A stretch of DNA of 64,000 bases from Ureibacillus massiliensis 4400831 = CIP 108448 = CCUG 49529 (GCF_000772965.1 NZ_JPVQ01000007.1:55197-119196), one strand, 5' to 3'; counted from the first letter of the stretch, positions 1 through 9,405 are shown. A program made the numbers and translations. The notes: generated from the letters alone by a model not told the origin.

Positions 1-50
1 ATTACTTTCAGTCTTAAAATTTGCCGCATCAATAGTTCTTTAGTTGTCAT
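1..50 (-). CDS. Possible 5' end of a gene running off the window
   Basis: An ATG on the minus strand at 50-48 opens a frame that stays open to the window edge (first residues MTTKELLMRQILRLKV). Upstream is only a weak purine stretch, so the start is doubtful. Too little is visible to name a family. Confidence 0.25.
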   Translation of the reverse strand, partial: MTTKELLMRQILRLKV

Positions 51-151
51 CTTTGTAAAATAGAATTTGAAAATACATAAAAATATTTTTTGTTTTTTCC
101 AAAACACAATACTATTTTCCATGTTTTATATAAATTTTTTGGAAAAAAAAG

Positions 152-180
152 AGAGAAAGCAAGTAAATTTCGCTTTCTCT
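152..180 (-). terminator. Terminator of the isochorismatase-family gene
   Basis: Nine-base stem (AGAGAAAGC with GCTTTCTCT) followed on the minus strand by a run of eight T. It lies about 30 bases past the stop codon at 212. Confidence 0.8.
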
Positions 181-211
181 TTAACAAATACAAGTCTATT
201 TTTCAATTATA

Positions 212-757
212 TTACTTAATAATTTTACTAATGGATTTAAATTCATCACCTTTAGCAATTTGTTGCATTTCAAATAGTGCCATTTCTACTGTTGACACTT
301 TTGCTCCAATCTGCACCATCTTTTGAAGACCAATTTCACTACTTAAAGAAGTCCTAGATGATACACAATCAGCTAACACTTCAACTTCGTAACCTTTAAA
401 AAGTAATTGAGCTGCTGTTTGATATACGCAAATATGTGTTTCAATTCCTGCAAGCAATACTTTTTTACGTCCTGTTGCTTCGAGTTGTTCTACAAATTCA
501 GGCGTATCATATGCACTAAACGTAATTTTTTCAATTGGTTGTTGACCATCTAAATGTTGTGCAATTTCCTCAACAGTTGGACCAAGCCCTTTTGGATACT
601 GCTCTAGCCATAAAATCGGTAATCCTAACACTTTCGCTCCTTGCACTACATTTGCGATGTTTTGAATGACAAATTCACTCTTATCAACTATTCGTGCAAG
701 TTTCCCTTGAATATCAATCAATACTAATACTGTATCCTCTTTGTGTAACATACTCAT
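212..757 (-). CDS. Isochorismatase-family cysteine hydrolase
   Basis: Cytoplasmic hydrolase of the isochorismatase/nicotinamidase superfamily (YcaC-like). The 181 residues cover the whole single-domain fold. The family triad is visible: Asp15 in LVLIDIQGK, Lys77 in EKITFSAYD, and the nucleophile Cys110 in GIETHICV, preceded by the usual cis-peptide region. The substrate cannot be told from sequence; YcaC-type members are often annotated as generic amidohydrolases. It stands alone with its own terminator and is divergent from the membrane-protein gene at 889. The start ATG at 757 has a purine-rich stretch (AAAAGGGG) before it. Confidence 0.85.
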   Translation of the reverse strand: MSMLHKEDTVLVLIDIQGKLARIVDKSEFVIQNIANVVQGAKVLGLPILWLEQYPKGLGPTVEEIAQHLDGQQPIEKITFSAYDTPEFVEQLEATGRKKVLLAGIETHICVYQTAAQLLFKGYEVEVLADCVSSRTSLSSEIGLQKMVQIGAKVSTVEMALFEMQQIAKGDEFKSISKIIK

Positions 758-888
758 TTCCCCTTTTCATGTAAATTGAATTGGATCGTCTCCTTCATTA
801 TATATGTCAATTATTAGAACTTCATCTATAAGTTAAACTGTTCATTGAATCGATAGTTTTTGACATGTATAGTTAAAGGGTAGAAAGG

Positions 889-1341
889 GTGAATTTTTTG
901 TTAAGATTAAGTTGGCTAATTAGTTTAGGAATCTCTCTTTTGGGATTTATTATTATAGAGCATTTTTTCACAATTCAACCTGAGGGCGTATCTGGTAGTG
1001 GGAATTCTGGAGCAATTGGAATAGCACTAGTTCTTCCCTTCTTGTTACTAAGCTTATTTACAACATATCGATATTTCTCCGAGCTTTCACGAAATGCAAA
1101 GGACAAACTGAATCGCATTTTTGCATTGGTAAGTGGTATTATTTTGATCGGAATTTTTATCTATTTCGCCAATGGATATAAGAATGACATTATTGAATCT
1201 TTAGGTGGGCCAACGACAGATCCAAATTCAAAAATTTATGGATTCCCCCTACTGAATCAATATACGAATCATGTATTCTTTAATTTTTATACATTTGGAT
1301 TAGTTCATACAATCAGTGGATTGATCGTAAGCCCGAAATAG
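889..1341 (+). pseudogene. Small membrane-protein gene with its 3' end cut off by an IS66 insertion
   Basis: GTG start behind an AAAGGG-type ribosome site. The product has four hydrophobic segments (about residues 8-24, 42-62, 78-95 and 128-146) and no family I recognise. The IS66 element enters after codon 146 (Gly-Leu-Ile), so the present frame ends with four residues (VSPK) read from the left end of the element. The original 3' end survives at 3681-3731. Joining 889-1326 to 3681-3731 gives a continuous 162-codon gene ending in KKEELPE. The truncated protein keeps all four membrane segments and could still be made, so 'disrupted' is certain but 'inactive' is not. Confidence 0.8.
1319..1326. 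repeat. Left target-site duplication of the IS66 element
   Basis: GATTGATC directly before the element end GTAAGCCCG. The same eight bases follow the right end at 3673-3680. Eight base pairs is the usual IS66-family duplication. Confidence 0.95.
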
Positions 1342-1377
1342 ATAAAAATGCATACCGAAAGGTATGCATGACGAATA

Positions 1378-1410
1378 GCCTACAATCTAACTCATTTTTG
1401 GATTGTAGGC
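1378..1410. terminator. Hairpin after tnpC inside the IS
   Basis: Ten-base perfect stem (GCCTACAATC with GATTGTAGGC, 13-base loop) just past the tnpC stop. An AT-rich but not T-only tail follows on the plus strand. A second small perfect hairpin, GCATACC-GAAA-GGTATGC, lies at 1350-1367. Together they may insulate the element from outside transcription. Confidence 0.5.
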
Positions 1411-1411
1411 A

Positions 1412-3001
1412 TTATTTTACACATGTAGATTGGATCGCTTTTGACCAAGGCATGTAGTTATGTAAAATTTCCGGTTGATTATGAATCGGTAAGTTTGGGA
1501 GATCTGTCAATACCTTCACTAGGTATTGATAAAAATCAATGCCGTTTGCTTTAGCAGTTTCCGCTAAACTTAAACAGACCGCATTTGCCTTTGCGCCAGC
1601 CTCACTGACAGAGAAAAGCCAATTTTTTCTCCCAATTACAGTTGGCCGAATTGCATTTTCAGCTGGGTTATTATCTATTTCAATGCGCCCATCCTGTAGG
1701 AATGCTTTTAATTCCTGCACTCGATTCAACGTATATTCCGCTGCTTTTGCCAGAGCATTCTTCCCATAGAATGGCGATTCTTCAACCCATTTCAGGAATT
1801 TCTCAACTATGGGTTTTGAATATTTGTTTCGCAATTTTCGGCGTTTGCTTGATGAACACTTTTTAAATTGGCTCTCTAACTTATACAACTGATCACAATA
1901 ACCAACGCCAATCCGTCCATTCTTACTGTCAGCTTTTAACCAGTATCGCCGAACATGAGCCCAACAGTTTGCGAATGTGATATTTGGTAATTTACCGTAT
2001 GCCGAATAGCCATCGCAAATGACGGTTCCTCTGAAGTTTGTTGTGAATTCTTCCAACACAGTACGACCTCTAGATAATGCACTTTGGAAAAGTACAATAA
2101 CCGGACCTTGTGATGGAACGGTTTTAAATACCCAGTTGTATGCATTCGATTGACCTGGTTTCCCGTCCGATCTATTTAAGATTTGGGCGTAAGTTTCATC
2201 AATATGGAGAATCGACTTGGAAAGGAGTACCTCCTTCATCCGGTCATAGATTGGTAAAAGCCATTCTTCTGCTACACGAATTACCCAGTTGGATAAGTTT
2301 TTATCATTCGTTAGTAACCCTGAACGCTCCCATTCTTTTACTTGGCGATATAGTGGTAAATATTGAATGAACTTATCATAAATTAATTTCGCCAACACAG
2401 TTGGTCCTGCGATGCTGCGAGGAATGACCGCCATTGGCGCTTTGCCACGTTTAATTTGTGCGTTCTGTGTCGAGTCTTTTTTACATCGCTTGCACTCATA
2501 GGCATGCTCTATATGCTGAACACGAACCATCTTCGCTGGAATAAACTTGGCTTCTTCACGAACAATAGTGCTGCCGATTTCATGCATATTACTCTGACAA
2601 CAGTCACATTGAAGGTCCGAAGGATGATGATGAACTTCTTCAATTTCTACATCTTCCTTAAATGAATCATTGCGCTTTTTATTTTTGATTTTACGTATAA
2701 CTGTATAGCTAACACTCTCCGTGCTTTGTTCATCTGTGTGCTCAGAATCGCTAAAAGACGGGTCATCCTCGAATAAAGAACACTGCCCATCTGGAGCTTG
2801 ATATTTCGATTTTTCTGACTTTGATCCATATAATGTTTTTGTTAAATGGTGAATTTGTTCTGATAAGTATTTGTTTTGAGCCAATGATTGATCTAACTTT
2901 TTAGAAAGCTCTTCATTTTGTTGTTTCATAATAGCTATTTGATTCTCTAGTAACGTAATTAATTTTTCAGTTGAATTCTTATTACTCATCTCATTCACCA
3001 C
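1412..3001 (-). CDS. tnpC: IS66-family transposase TnpC
   Basis: DDE transposase of the IS66 family, 529 residues, a normal full length. In order: N-terminal coiled coil (about 10-60), an acidic linker, a zinc-finger-like module (Cys132, Cys134, Cys135, then Cys170 and Cys173), and the DDE_Tnp_IS66 core with Asp268 in HIDETY, Asp330 in VICDGYSAYG and Glu448 in NNPAENAIRP. The short IS66 C-terminal module follows. Translation could begin at GTG 3001 or at ATG 2989, five codons in. It is separated from tnpB by 50 bases. Confidence 0.95.
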   Translation of the reverse strand: MVNEMSNKNSTEKLITLLENQIAIMKQQNEELSKKLDQSLAQNKYLSEQIHHLTKTLYGSKSEKSKYQAPDGQCSLFEDDPSFSDSEHTDEQSTESVSYTVIRKIKNKKRNDSFKEDVEIEEVHHHPSDLQCDCCQSNMHEIGSTIVREEAKFIPAKMVRVQHIEHAYECKRCKKDSTQNAQIKRGKAPMAVIPRSIAGPTVLAKLIYDKFIQYLPLYRQVKEWERSGLLTNDKNLSNWVIRVAEEWLLPIYDRMKEVLLSKSILHIDETYAQILNRSDGKPGQSNAYNWVFKTVPSQGPVIVLFQSALSRGRTVLEEFTTNFRGTVICDGYSAYGKLPNITFANCWAHVRRYWLKADSKNGRIGVGYCDQLYKLESQFKKCSSSKRRKLRNKYSKPIVEKFLKWVEESPFYGKNALAKAAEYTLNRVQELKAFLQDGRIEIDNNPAENAIRPTVIGRKNWLFSVSEAGAKANAVCLSLAETAKANGIDFYQYLVKVLTDLPNLPIHNQPEILHNYMPWSKAIQSTCVK

Positions 3002-3051
3002 ATTTCAGTACAGTTTATCTATGAATGATTATACCATCTGAAATGTATTGT

Positions 3052-3405
3052 CTAAAAGATGCCTTTTGAAGATTTAGCTATTGCTTTTGGTTGTGCTATG
3101 GATAGTCCTTCTAGTAACCAACGCAATTCCTGTTGTGTTAAGTTTTGAACTTCTGCTTCATTTTTTGGCCATTGTAGCTTTCCATTATCAATACGTTTAT
3201 ATAATAATGCGAATCCGTCACCATCGAAATATAAACATTTATACCGATCACGACTCCATCCAGAGAAAAGAAAAACTGCATCGCTATATGGATCAAGTTG
3301 AAATGTATCCTGTATAAGCGTTGCTAATCCATCAATGCCTTTTCTCATATCCGTACGACCACAAATAATATAGATATTTTTCACCTTTGTAAAATCATGA
3401 ATCAT
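3052..3405 (-). CDS. tnpB: IS66 accessory protein TnpB
   Basis: 117-residue IS66 Orf2 protein, recognised from IYIICGRTDMRKGIDGLATLI near the N-terminus and FLFSGWSRDRYKCLYFDGDGFALLYKR in the middle. It is required with TnpA and TnpC for IS66 transposition in characterised elements, though its biochemical role is not settled. Its first 11 bases overlap the end of tnpA, consistent with translational coupling. Confidence 0.95.
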   Translation of the reverse strand: MIHDFTKVKNIYIICGRTDMRKGIDGLATLIQDTFQLDPYSDAVFLFSGWSRDRYKCLYFDGDGFALLYKRIDNGKLQWPKNEAEVQNLTQQELRWLLEGLSIAQPKAIAKSSKGIF

Positions 3406-3589
3406 AATTACGCAACTCCCTAATAACCGTTTGGATGACGTAGTTCTTAACGTCAGGGAAGAAGGAGATTTTTAGATGATTTGCTTGAATAACGCAAATA
3501 GGTTTTGCTGGTCCACGACCAGCTGAAGTAGTTGTATTTGAAGTCGTTTCCAATTTGACTGGAACGATTGATACTTTGTCTGTTGACAT
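3395..3589 (-). CDS. tnpA: Short IS66 TnpA-like protein
   Basis: First gene of the IS66 operon, 64 residues from ATG 3589, which sits behind GGGAGGTG. It is shorter than the roughly 100-130 residue TnpA of many IS66 elements, as is common in Firmicute members. The segment ICVIQANHLKISFFPDVKNYVIQTVIREL matches the hydrophobic-basic core of the family, with a Ser/Thr-rich lead before it. Identification rests largely on position and operon layout. Confidence 0.75.
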   Translation of the reverse strand: MSTDKVSIVPVKLETTSNTTTSAGRGPAKPICVIQANHLKISFFPDVKNYVIQTVIRELRNYDS

Positions 3590-3672
3590 AAAAAGCACCT
3601 CCCTTGAATTGATACCTTTATAGTACCGAGAGGTGCGATTAGAAAATATGCGTTATTTGAGTACGGGCTTAC

Positions 3673-3680
3673 GATTGATC
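3673..3680. repeat. Right target-site duplication of the IS66 element
   Basis: GATTGATC immediately after the right IS end, identical to 1319-1326. Confidence 0.95.
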
Positions 3681-3731
3681 GGTGGGTTTGTTGGTTTATC
3701 CAAACCGAAAAAAGAGGAGTTGCCAGAATAA
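3681..3731 (+). pseudogene. Orphaned 3' end of the IS-interrupted membrane-protein gene
   Basis: Sixteen codons plus stop that continue exactly in frame from codon 146 of the gene at 889 once the IS and one copy of the duplication are removed. The encoded tail is GGFVGLSKPKKEELPE. The native terminator overlaps its last codons. Confidence 0.85.
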
Positions 3732-3743
3732 ATGGCAACTCCT
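3715..3743. terminator. Bidirectional terminator between the disrupted gene and pheT
   Basis: Stem AGGAGTTGCCA with TGGCAACTCCT and a seven-base loop. T5 follows on the plus strand and CTCTTTTTT on the minus strand, so it can serve both convergent genes. Confidence 0.85.
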
Positions 3744-3765
3744 TTTTATGTGATGAGGTTGATAT

Positions 3766-3835
3766 GTGCGGGTTCACGAGATTTTGTTCGATTTTGCGAA
3801 GTTTAAGTGCGGGTTCTGCGATTTTATGTGCGAAC
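3766..3835. repeat. Short array with 21-bp period (four units)
   Basis: GTGCG-type cores at 3766, 3786 (GTTCG), 3807 and 3828, spaced 20, 21 and 21 bases. Units resemble GTGCGGGTTCTGCGATTTTA. It lies between convergent ends, after the terminator and before the pheT stop. The word TTTTATGTGCGA is shared with the thrS-leader array at 30222-30353. Confidence 0.7.
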
Positions 3836-3844
3836 CTCAACAAT

Positions 3845-6253
3845 CTATCTCACTTCTGCACCAGCTTCAGCTAAAGCTTTTAACACTTTATCGTGTGCAT
3901 TTGATACATCTTCATCTGTTAACGTACGTTCTGGATCGAAGTATGTTAACGTGAAGGCTACTGATTTCTTACCAGCTTCAATTTTATCACCTTGGTAAAC
4001 GTCAAATACCTTTACGTCTTTTAATAACTTCGTACCGGCATTGCGGATAATACTTTCGATTTCTCCTGCTGGCGTTGTACGTTCTAACTCTAAAGCAATA
4101 TCACGTGTTATCATTGGGAAACGTGGTACTGGTGTATAAACAAGCGCTTCTGTTGTAGCTTGTAAAATTGCATATAAATTCAATTCAGCTACATATGTTT
4201 CTTTTAAATCAACTTTCTTACGCTCAGCTGGATGAAGTCCACCGATAATTCCGATTTTTTCTCCATCTAATTTTATGATTGCTGTTTGGCCTGGGTGTAA
4301 ACCATCCACAGCACCTTTTTCAAATGATACGCGATCAACTAAACCTAATTTATCAAATAAACCTTCAACAATACCTTTTGCAACAAAGAAATCAACGTTG
4401 CGTTTTTCACCTTGCCATGAGTGATCTAACCATTTTCCAGTTAAAATAAGCGCAAGATGCTCCTCTTCATATGGAAGACCTTCATCCGTCTGACCAAGGA
4501 AAACTGAGCCAATTTCATATAGTCCTACAGAATCTGCTTTACGTGCAATATTGTAGCTTGCAGATTCAACTAAATGCGGAATTAAACTTTGACGTAATGT
4601 AGTACGTTCCTCGCTCATTGGCATTAATAGTTTTGTTGTTTCTTCTACTTTTAACGCAAATTTTTGAGATAATTCCTCTGAAGTTAAAGAATACGTAACT
4701 GCTTGAAGCAAGCCCGCTCCTTCTACAAAGCTACGTACTATACGACGTTTTGCTTGGTATGGTGTTAAACCACCAACAGTCTCATTGCCTTCTGGTAAAG
4801 TCATCGGAATTTCATCGTATCCATAAAGTCTTGCAACTTCTTCTACGATATCTTCTTCAATTTTAATATCTTGGCGTCTTGTTGGTGCATCAATAATCAA
4901 TAAACCATTTGCAGCTTCAACGTCAAATTTTAAACGATTTAAAATTGAAAGCATATCTTCCAAAGATATCTTCATACCAAGTCTTGCGTTAATGAAATCA
5001 GGAGAAACGACAACACGTGCTGGTGTTTTGTCCAATTCATCAACCATTACAGTACCTTCTAATGCTTCACCACCAGCAATTTCAGCGAGTAATTGTGCAG
5101 CACGTTCTGCTGCTGGAAGGACGCGATTTGGATCTACACCTTTTTCAAAACGAGCAGAAGCATCAGAACGTAAACCTAGTTCCTTCGAAGTACGGCGAAC
5201 AGAGAGTCCATCAAAATATGCAGCTTCAATAACTACAGTAGTTGTTGATTCTGTTACTTCAGAATTTGCACCGCCCATAACACCTGCAATTGCAACTGGT
5301 TCTTTACCATTTGTAATAACCAAGTTATGCGCTTTTAAAGTACGTTCTTGATCGTCTAGAGTAACGATTTTTTCTCCTTCATTTGCTAAACGAACAACGA
5401 TTTCTTTTGAGTTTAGCGCATCGTAATCAAAGGCGTGAAGCGGTTGACCATATTCCATAAGAATGTAGTTCGTAATATCCACAACATTATTGTGAGGGCG
5501 CACGCCAGCAGCCATTAAATAATTTTGTAACCAAAGTGGTGATTCAGCGATTTTTACATTTTTCACTACTTTCGCTGCATATAATGGATTTAAATCTGGT
5601 GCATCTGTACGCACTTGAATATAGTCATCTGCTTTTTCGTATGAAGTTTCATATTTGATTTCTGGAAGTTTTACTTCTTCTGATAAAATCGCTGCAACCT
5701 CATAAGCAACACCTAACATTGATAATGCATCGGAACGGTTTGGCGTTAATCCAAGTTCAAGAACGATATCGCGTAAGCCGATTAATTCTAATGCATCACT
5801 GCCTGGTGTTGCATCTTCTGGTAAAACGTATATGCCATCAGCATATGCTTTCGGTACAACACGACCTTCAATCCCAAGCTCTTGCAGTGAGCAAATCATA
5901 CCGTTTGATTCTTGACCGCGCATCTTTGCTTTTTTAATTTTAACGCCACCAGGTAAGCGAGCACCTGGTAATGCAACGATTACTTTTTGTCCTTGATCAA
6001 CATTTGGTGCGCCACAAATAATTTGACGAACATCGCCTTCGCCAACTTCTACTTGGCAAATGTTTAATTTATCTGCATCTGGATGCTTTTCCTTCGAAAC
6101 AACGTAACCTACAACTACATTCGTCATTCCTTGAGAACGGTCGATGACAGCATCTACTTCAATACCTGAGCGTGTAATTTTTTCTGCTAAATCTTCTGGT
6201 GCTAAGTCTTTTATATCTACATATTGTTTTAACCAATTTAATGATACTAACAT
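3845..6253 (-). CDS. pheT: Phenylalanyl-tRNA synthetase beta subunit
   Basis: Beta chain of the (alpha-beta)2 synthetase that charges tRNA-Phe. 802 residues, full length. Visible in order: start MLVSLNWLKQYVDI, EMAP-like tRNA-binding OB domain (about 40-150), B3/B4 editing domain (about 210-390), B5 domain (about 405-475), the core with the inactive synthetase fold, and a C-terminal anticodon-binding FDX-ACB domain from about 708 (FPMITRDIALEL). It follows pheS after 12 bases in one operon under the T-box leader at 7546-7815. Confidence 0.98.
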   Translation of the reverse strand: MLVSLNWLKQYVDIKDLAPEDLAEKITRSGIEVDAVIDRSQGMTNVVVGYVVSKEKHPDADKLNICQVEVGEGDVRQIICGAPNVDQGQKVIVALPGARLPGGVKIKKAKMRGQESNGMICSLQELGIEGRVVPKAYADGIYVLPEDATPGSDALELIGLRDIVLELGLTPNRSDALSMLGVAYEVAAILSEEVKLPEIKYETSYEKADDYIQVRTDAPDLNPLYAAKVVKNVKIAESPLWLQNYLMAAGVRPHNNVVDITNYILMEYGQPLHAFDYDALNSKEIVVRLANEGEKIVTLDDQERTLKAHNLVITNGKEPVAIAGVMGGANSEVTESTTTVVIEAAYFDGLSVRRTSKELGLRSDASARFEKGVDPNRVLPAAERAAQLLAEIAGGEALEGTVMVDELDKTPARVVVSPDFINARLGMKISLEDMLSILNRLKFDVEAANGLLIIDAPTRRQDIKIEEDIVEEVARLYGYDEIPMTLPEGNETVGGLTPYQAKRRIVRSFVEGAGLLQAVTYSLTSEELSQKFALKVEETTKLLMPMSEERTTLRQSLIPHLVESASYNIARKADSVGLYEIGSVFLGQTDEGLPYEEEHLALILTGKWLDHSWQGEKRNVDFFVAKGIVEGLFDKLGLVDRVSFEKGAVDGLHPGQTAIIKLDGEKIGIIGGLHPAERKKVDLKETYVAELNLYAILQATTEALVYTPVPRFPMITRDIALELERTTPAGEIESIIRNAGTKLLKDVKVFDVYQGDKIEAGKKSVAFTLTYFDPERTLTDEDVSNAHDKVLKALAEAGAEVR

Positions 6254-6265
6254 TATTTTACCCCC

Positions 6266-7303
6266 TTACCCTTCTGTACGATGGAATTGTGATACGAATC
6301 GATTGTCATTTGTATAGAAATGACGAATATCTTCCACACCGTATTTCAACATCGCAATACGCTCAACACCCATACCGAATGCAAAGCCTGAATATTTCTT
6401 CGGATCATAGCCACCCATTTCAAGAACGTTTGGATGTACCATACCAGCTCCTAAAATTTCAATCCAGCCAGTATGTTTACATACGTTACAGCCTGATCCT
6501 CCGCACTTAAAGCAAGAAATATCCATTTCTACTGATGGTTCAGTGAATGGGAAAAAGCTTGGGCGCAAGCGAATTTCACGCTCTTCACCGAACATTTTTT
6601 TCGCCATTGTATTAAGCGTTCCTTTTAAATCGCTCATACGAATATTTTCTCCCACAACAAGACCCTCAATTTGCATAAATTGATGAGAGTGCGTTGCATC
6701 ATCATTATCACGACGGAACACTTTCCCTGGACAAATAATGCGGAACGGTTCACCATTTTTCTCAAGCATTGTACGAGCTTGAACAGGGGAAGTATGTGTA
6801 CGCAATAAAGTTTCTTCTGTAATATAGAACGTATCCTGCATATCACGAGCTGGGTGACCTTTTGGTAAGTTTAATGCTTCAAAGTTGAAGTAATCTTTTT
6901 CAACCTCTGGACCTTCTGCTACTTCATACCCCATTGCAATAAATAGGTCTTCAATCTCTTCAACTACACGAGTTAATGGGTGACGGTTTCCTATGCGAAC
7001 AGGACGTCCTGGTAATGTTACGTCAATTGCTTCTTTTTCCAATTGCTCTTGAATTGCTAATTCCTCTAGTTGAGCTACTTTTTGTTCTAATTTTTCTGTC
7101 ACATTTTCACGCACAGTATTTACAAGAGCACCCATTTTCGGACGTTCTTCTGGAGATAATTTCCCCATTCCTTTTAGTAAATCTGTAATTGGACCTTTTT
7201 TCCCTAAATAAGCAACACGAACTTCATTTAATTCTTTTAAGTTCGAAGCCACTTCAATTTTCGCTAAAGCTTCTTGCTCTAATTGTTTTAGTTGTTGTTC
7301 CAT
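6266..7303 (-). CDS. pheS: Phenylalanyl-tRNA synthetase alpha subunit
   Basis: Catalytic subunit of PheRS (ATP + Phe + tRNA-Phe to Phe-tRNA). 345 residues. N-terminal coiled coil (about 1-85) for tRNA contact, then the class II core with motif 2 ([20 protein letters not shown]) and motif 3 ([17 protein letters not shown]). A Cys-rich loop ([12 protein letters not shown]) lies between. Start ATG at 7303 behind AGGAGG. Expression is governed by the Phe T-box upstream. A 21-bp-period array lies between the T-box terminator and this start. Confidence 0.98.
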   Translation of the reverse strand: MEQQLKQLEQEALAKIEVASNLKELNEVRVAYLGKKGPITDLLKGMGKLSPEERPKMGALVNTVRENVTEKLEQKVAQLEELAIQEQLEKEAIDVTLPGRPVRIGNRHPLTRVVEEIEDLFIAMGYEVAEGPEVEKDYFNFEALNLPKGHPARDMQDTFYITEETLLRTHTSPVQARTMLEKNGEPFRIICPGKVFRRDNDDATHSHQFMQIEGLVVGENIRMSDLKGTLNTMAKKMFGEEREIRLRPSFFPFTEPSVEMDISCFKCGGSGCNVCKHTGWIEILGAGMVHPNVLEMGGYDPKKYSGFAFGMGVERIAMLKYGVEDIRHFYTNDNRFVSQFHRTEG

Positions 7304-7359
7304 TAATTATAACCTCCTTAGTTATTGAACCTTTTGGGTGGTATATGTTTTGAATTATC

Positions 7360-7503
7360 ACGATTGAATCGCTCTATTTTGTGTCAATATCGATCTATTT
7401 TGTGTCCGAATCGATATAATTTGTGTCTGAATCGATACATTTTGTGTCCGAATCGACCCATCGCAATTGAATCGATCTTTTTGTGTCCTTATCGACCTAT
7501 CAC
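7360..7503 (-). repeat. 21-bp-period array inside the pheST leader
   Basis: GTGTC cores (plus strand) at 7381, 7402, 7423 and 7444, exactly 21 bases apart, then 7483, with degenerate units at 7360 and about 7465. The unit is like TTTTGTGTCCGAATCGATAT. It is transcribed as part of the pheST 5' untranslated region, after the T-box terminator and before the pheS start. Short frames run through it on both strands because 21 is a multiple of three, but none has a convincing ribosome site. Confidence 0.8.
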
Positions 7504-7545
7504 ACTATTCTTCGATCGCACATTTCATCACTTCTCAAAACAAAA

Positions 7546-7815
7546 TAAAAAACCCCGCCCCAAAAAGGGACGAGGATTATTCGCGGTACCACCCTAGTTA
7601 TTGCAAATTTGCAATCACTTCATTACGATAACGACAATGTTGCCGGCATTCCTTTACAGCATACTAGCTGGTCCCGGAAGCTGCTTGCGAGGTGAACTTC
7701 AATATTCATTGATGCTATGCAAGCTTTCAGTCAACGGCTTGCATTCCCTTTTAGCTAATCGAACATTTACTCTTCTCGCTCAAGCGCATTTATAAGATGT
7801 ATTAAAAAACAATCT
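7546..7815 (-). ncRNA. T-box leader of pheST
   Basis: On the minus strand the conserved T-box AGGGTGGTACCGCG is at 7582-7595. It is followed by an intrinsic terminator (stem 7553-7575, T run 7546-7552). Stem I lies at about 7640-7790. The likely specifier codon UUC is at 7694-7696 in a GAAGUUCACC context, matching Phe. Uncharged tRNA-Phe should favour the antiterminator and allow pheST transcription. The AGGGTGG half of the T-box can pair with the terminator region as in other T-boxes. Confidence 0.93.
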
Positions 7816-7821
7816 GAATAC

Positions 7822-7850
7822 ATTCTACGATATTTTATTCATTGTTTCAA
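7822..7850 (-). promoter_or_regulatory. Sigma-A promoter of pheST
   Basis: TTGAAA (7845-7850), 17-base spacer, TAGAAT (7822-7827), placed just upstream of the T-box leader. Confidence 0.75.
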
Positions 7851-8029
7851 GGTGTTGTAACCATTCCCCGTCTATCTTTACACAAATTAACAATCCTATA
7901 ATTTCCTTCATTTATCGTTATTATTCTTCTAATTATTATTTAACAATAAATTTTTTGAACTTTTGCACAATTTGTCATTTTTTAGTTTATAATGATGTTA
8001 ATTAATATTACATAAAGAGGGGTGTTTTT

Positions 8030-9397
8030 ATGTTATTCGTAAAAAAAAGGAAAGAATTAGCTTCCGAGTCAACCTCAGAACAAGCTCCTACAACTAATAT
8101 AGATGGCCAAATTCAGGTAGCTGTCGATCAGTTAAAAAGTGTCGTAGAACAAATGGATCTTACCTCCATTGCTTTAAAAGACACAAGTGCAACGAGTAAA
8201 GAAAAGACGAATAAATTAATGTCGCATAGTGAAAAAACTGCAAATTATTCACTTCAAGTTGCAGAAAAAATGAAAGAAATCGAATCATCTGCTCTCCACA
8301 TCTCTGCTTTCTCACAAGAAATACTATCAAATAGCCAAACATCCAATGAAGAACTACATCATTCTTTTGATTCATTCCAACTATTATTAAACAAATTTGA
8401 AAACATACGAAATAGTCATTATTCGCTACTAGAACAAATGAATCAATTGGTTGATCATTCAAATAAAATTCATGATATTGTTCATACAATCGGTTCGATT
8501 TCTCAAAAAACAAAGATCTTAGCCTTGAACGCCTCTATCGAAGCAGCGAGAGCCGGCGAACATGGAAAGGGATTTTCAGTAGTCGCAAATGAAGTTGGTA
8601 ATCTTGCAAATCAAACTTCTCAAGCTGTTGATGAAACTAGAGAAACAATTAATTTAATTCAAAAAGAAATAAACACTTCTACTGAAATGGTGAAGATAGA
8701 AACAACTCAGGTTGAAGAAGGCTCTAATGAAATGAAAAAAATTCTTCAATCTATTAATGGATTTAAATCAAATTTAGCTGACATTACAAAAATGGTTCAA
8801 GAATCTTCTGAGGCCGTCGTCGATCAAAGAGATAGCCTACAAGAAATCTCAACCTTACTTCAAGAAATTTCACAAATGGCTATTGAAAATAAAGAATATG
8901 TGGATCAAGTAACCTTCGCCTTGGACAACCAGCATACGAACGTTGAAGAAATGCGTTCCATCAATCATACACTAACTGCCACTTCCGAAGAGTTACAATC
9001 TCTTGTAAAACAAAACCTAGATAATATTGAGATAGATAAAATGTTAGTTGGAAGGATGAAACAAACGCTATCTAAACAAGTTCAATCAGATAAACTTTTA
9101 TCAATGGATATGTCGGTGCATCGTCAAGTTTTAGATGCTATTTTAGTAGAGAATAAACAATTAGAGGCAGTATGGACAAATCGATTGGATGGTACATTTG
9201 TTTATTCCAATCCAGCAGCTGCACTTGTCAATGCAAAAATGCGACCTTGGTTTATAGAAGCTTCGAAGGGAAAAGAATACATTTCTGATCCGTATATTTC
9301 TGCAGTGACCAAAAAGCACTGTATTACATTATCCTACCCAATCCTTGATGGTGAACAAATAGTAGGTGTATTAGGGGCGGACCTTTCGATCAATTAA
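8030..9397 (+). CDS. Soluble methyl-accepting chemotaxis-type protein with C-terminal Cache-like domain
   Basis: 455 residues without any membrane segment. Long coiled coils flank the conserved MCP signalling tip at about 161-196 ([20 protein letters not shown] and following), which contacts CheA/CheW in the family. The C-terminal 90 residues (about 366-455) look like a Cache/PDC sensor half: RPWF at 405-408, Tyr422 and Asp451. Their spacing resembles the ligand residues of amino-acid-binding dCache domains, but the first Tyr of that motif is missing. Sensor after signaller is the reverse of the usual order. Start ATG behind GAGGGGTG. It stands alone, with a strong terminator after it. Confidence 0.85.
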   Translation: MLFVKKRKELASESTSEQAPTTNIDGQIQVAVDQLKSVVEQMDLTSIALKDTSATSKEKTNKLMSHSEKTANYSLQVAEKMKEIESSALHISAFSQEILSNSQTSNEELHHSFDSFQLLLNKFENIRNSHYSLLEQMNQLVDHSNKIHDIVHTIGSISQKTKILALNASIEAARAGEHGKGFSVVANEVGNLANQTSQAVDETRETINLIQKEINTSTEMVKIETTQVEEGSNEMKKILQSINGFKSNLADITKMVQESSEAVVDQRDSLQEISTLLQEISQMAIENKEYVDQVTFALDNQHTNVEEMRSINHTLTATSEELQSLVKQNLDNIEIDKMLVGRMKQTLSKQVQSDKLLSMDMSVHRQVLDAILVENKQLEAVWTNRLDGTFVYSNPAAALVNAKMRPWFIEASKGKEYISDPYISAVTKKHCITLSYPILDGEQIVGVLGADLSIN

Positions 9398-9405
9398 AAT
9401 AAAGA

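Larger units (their letters stand above)
1327..3672 (-). mobile_element. Complete IS66-family insertion sequence (2346 bp)
   Basis: The ends are GTAAGCCCG (1327-1335) and its reverse complement CGGGCTTAC (3664-3672); matching beyond these nine bases is imperfect. The element is flanked by a perfect 8-bp direct repeat. It carries tnpA, tnpB and tnpC on the minus strand in the usual IS66 order. All three frames are intact and the duplication is unmutated, so the insertion looks recent and the element may still be active. Confidence 0.95.

Noticed and set aside
212..757. Nicotinamidase as a specific call
   Set aside because: The family triad is present but the metal-site residues expected for PncA are not evident, so only the superfamily is named.
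7601..7795. 64-codon plus-strand frame upstream of pheS
   Set aside because: It lies inside the T-box RNA of the opposite strand, whose conserved elements explain the sequence.
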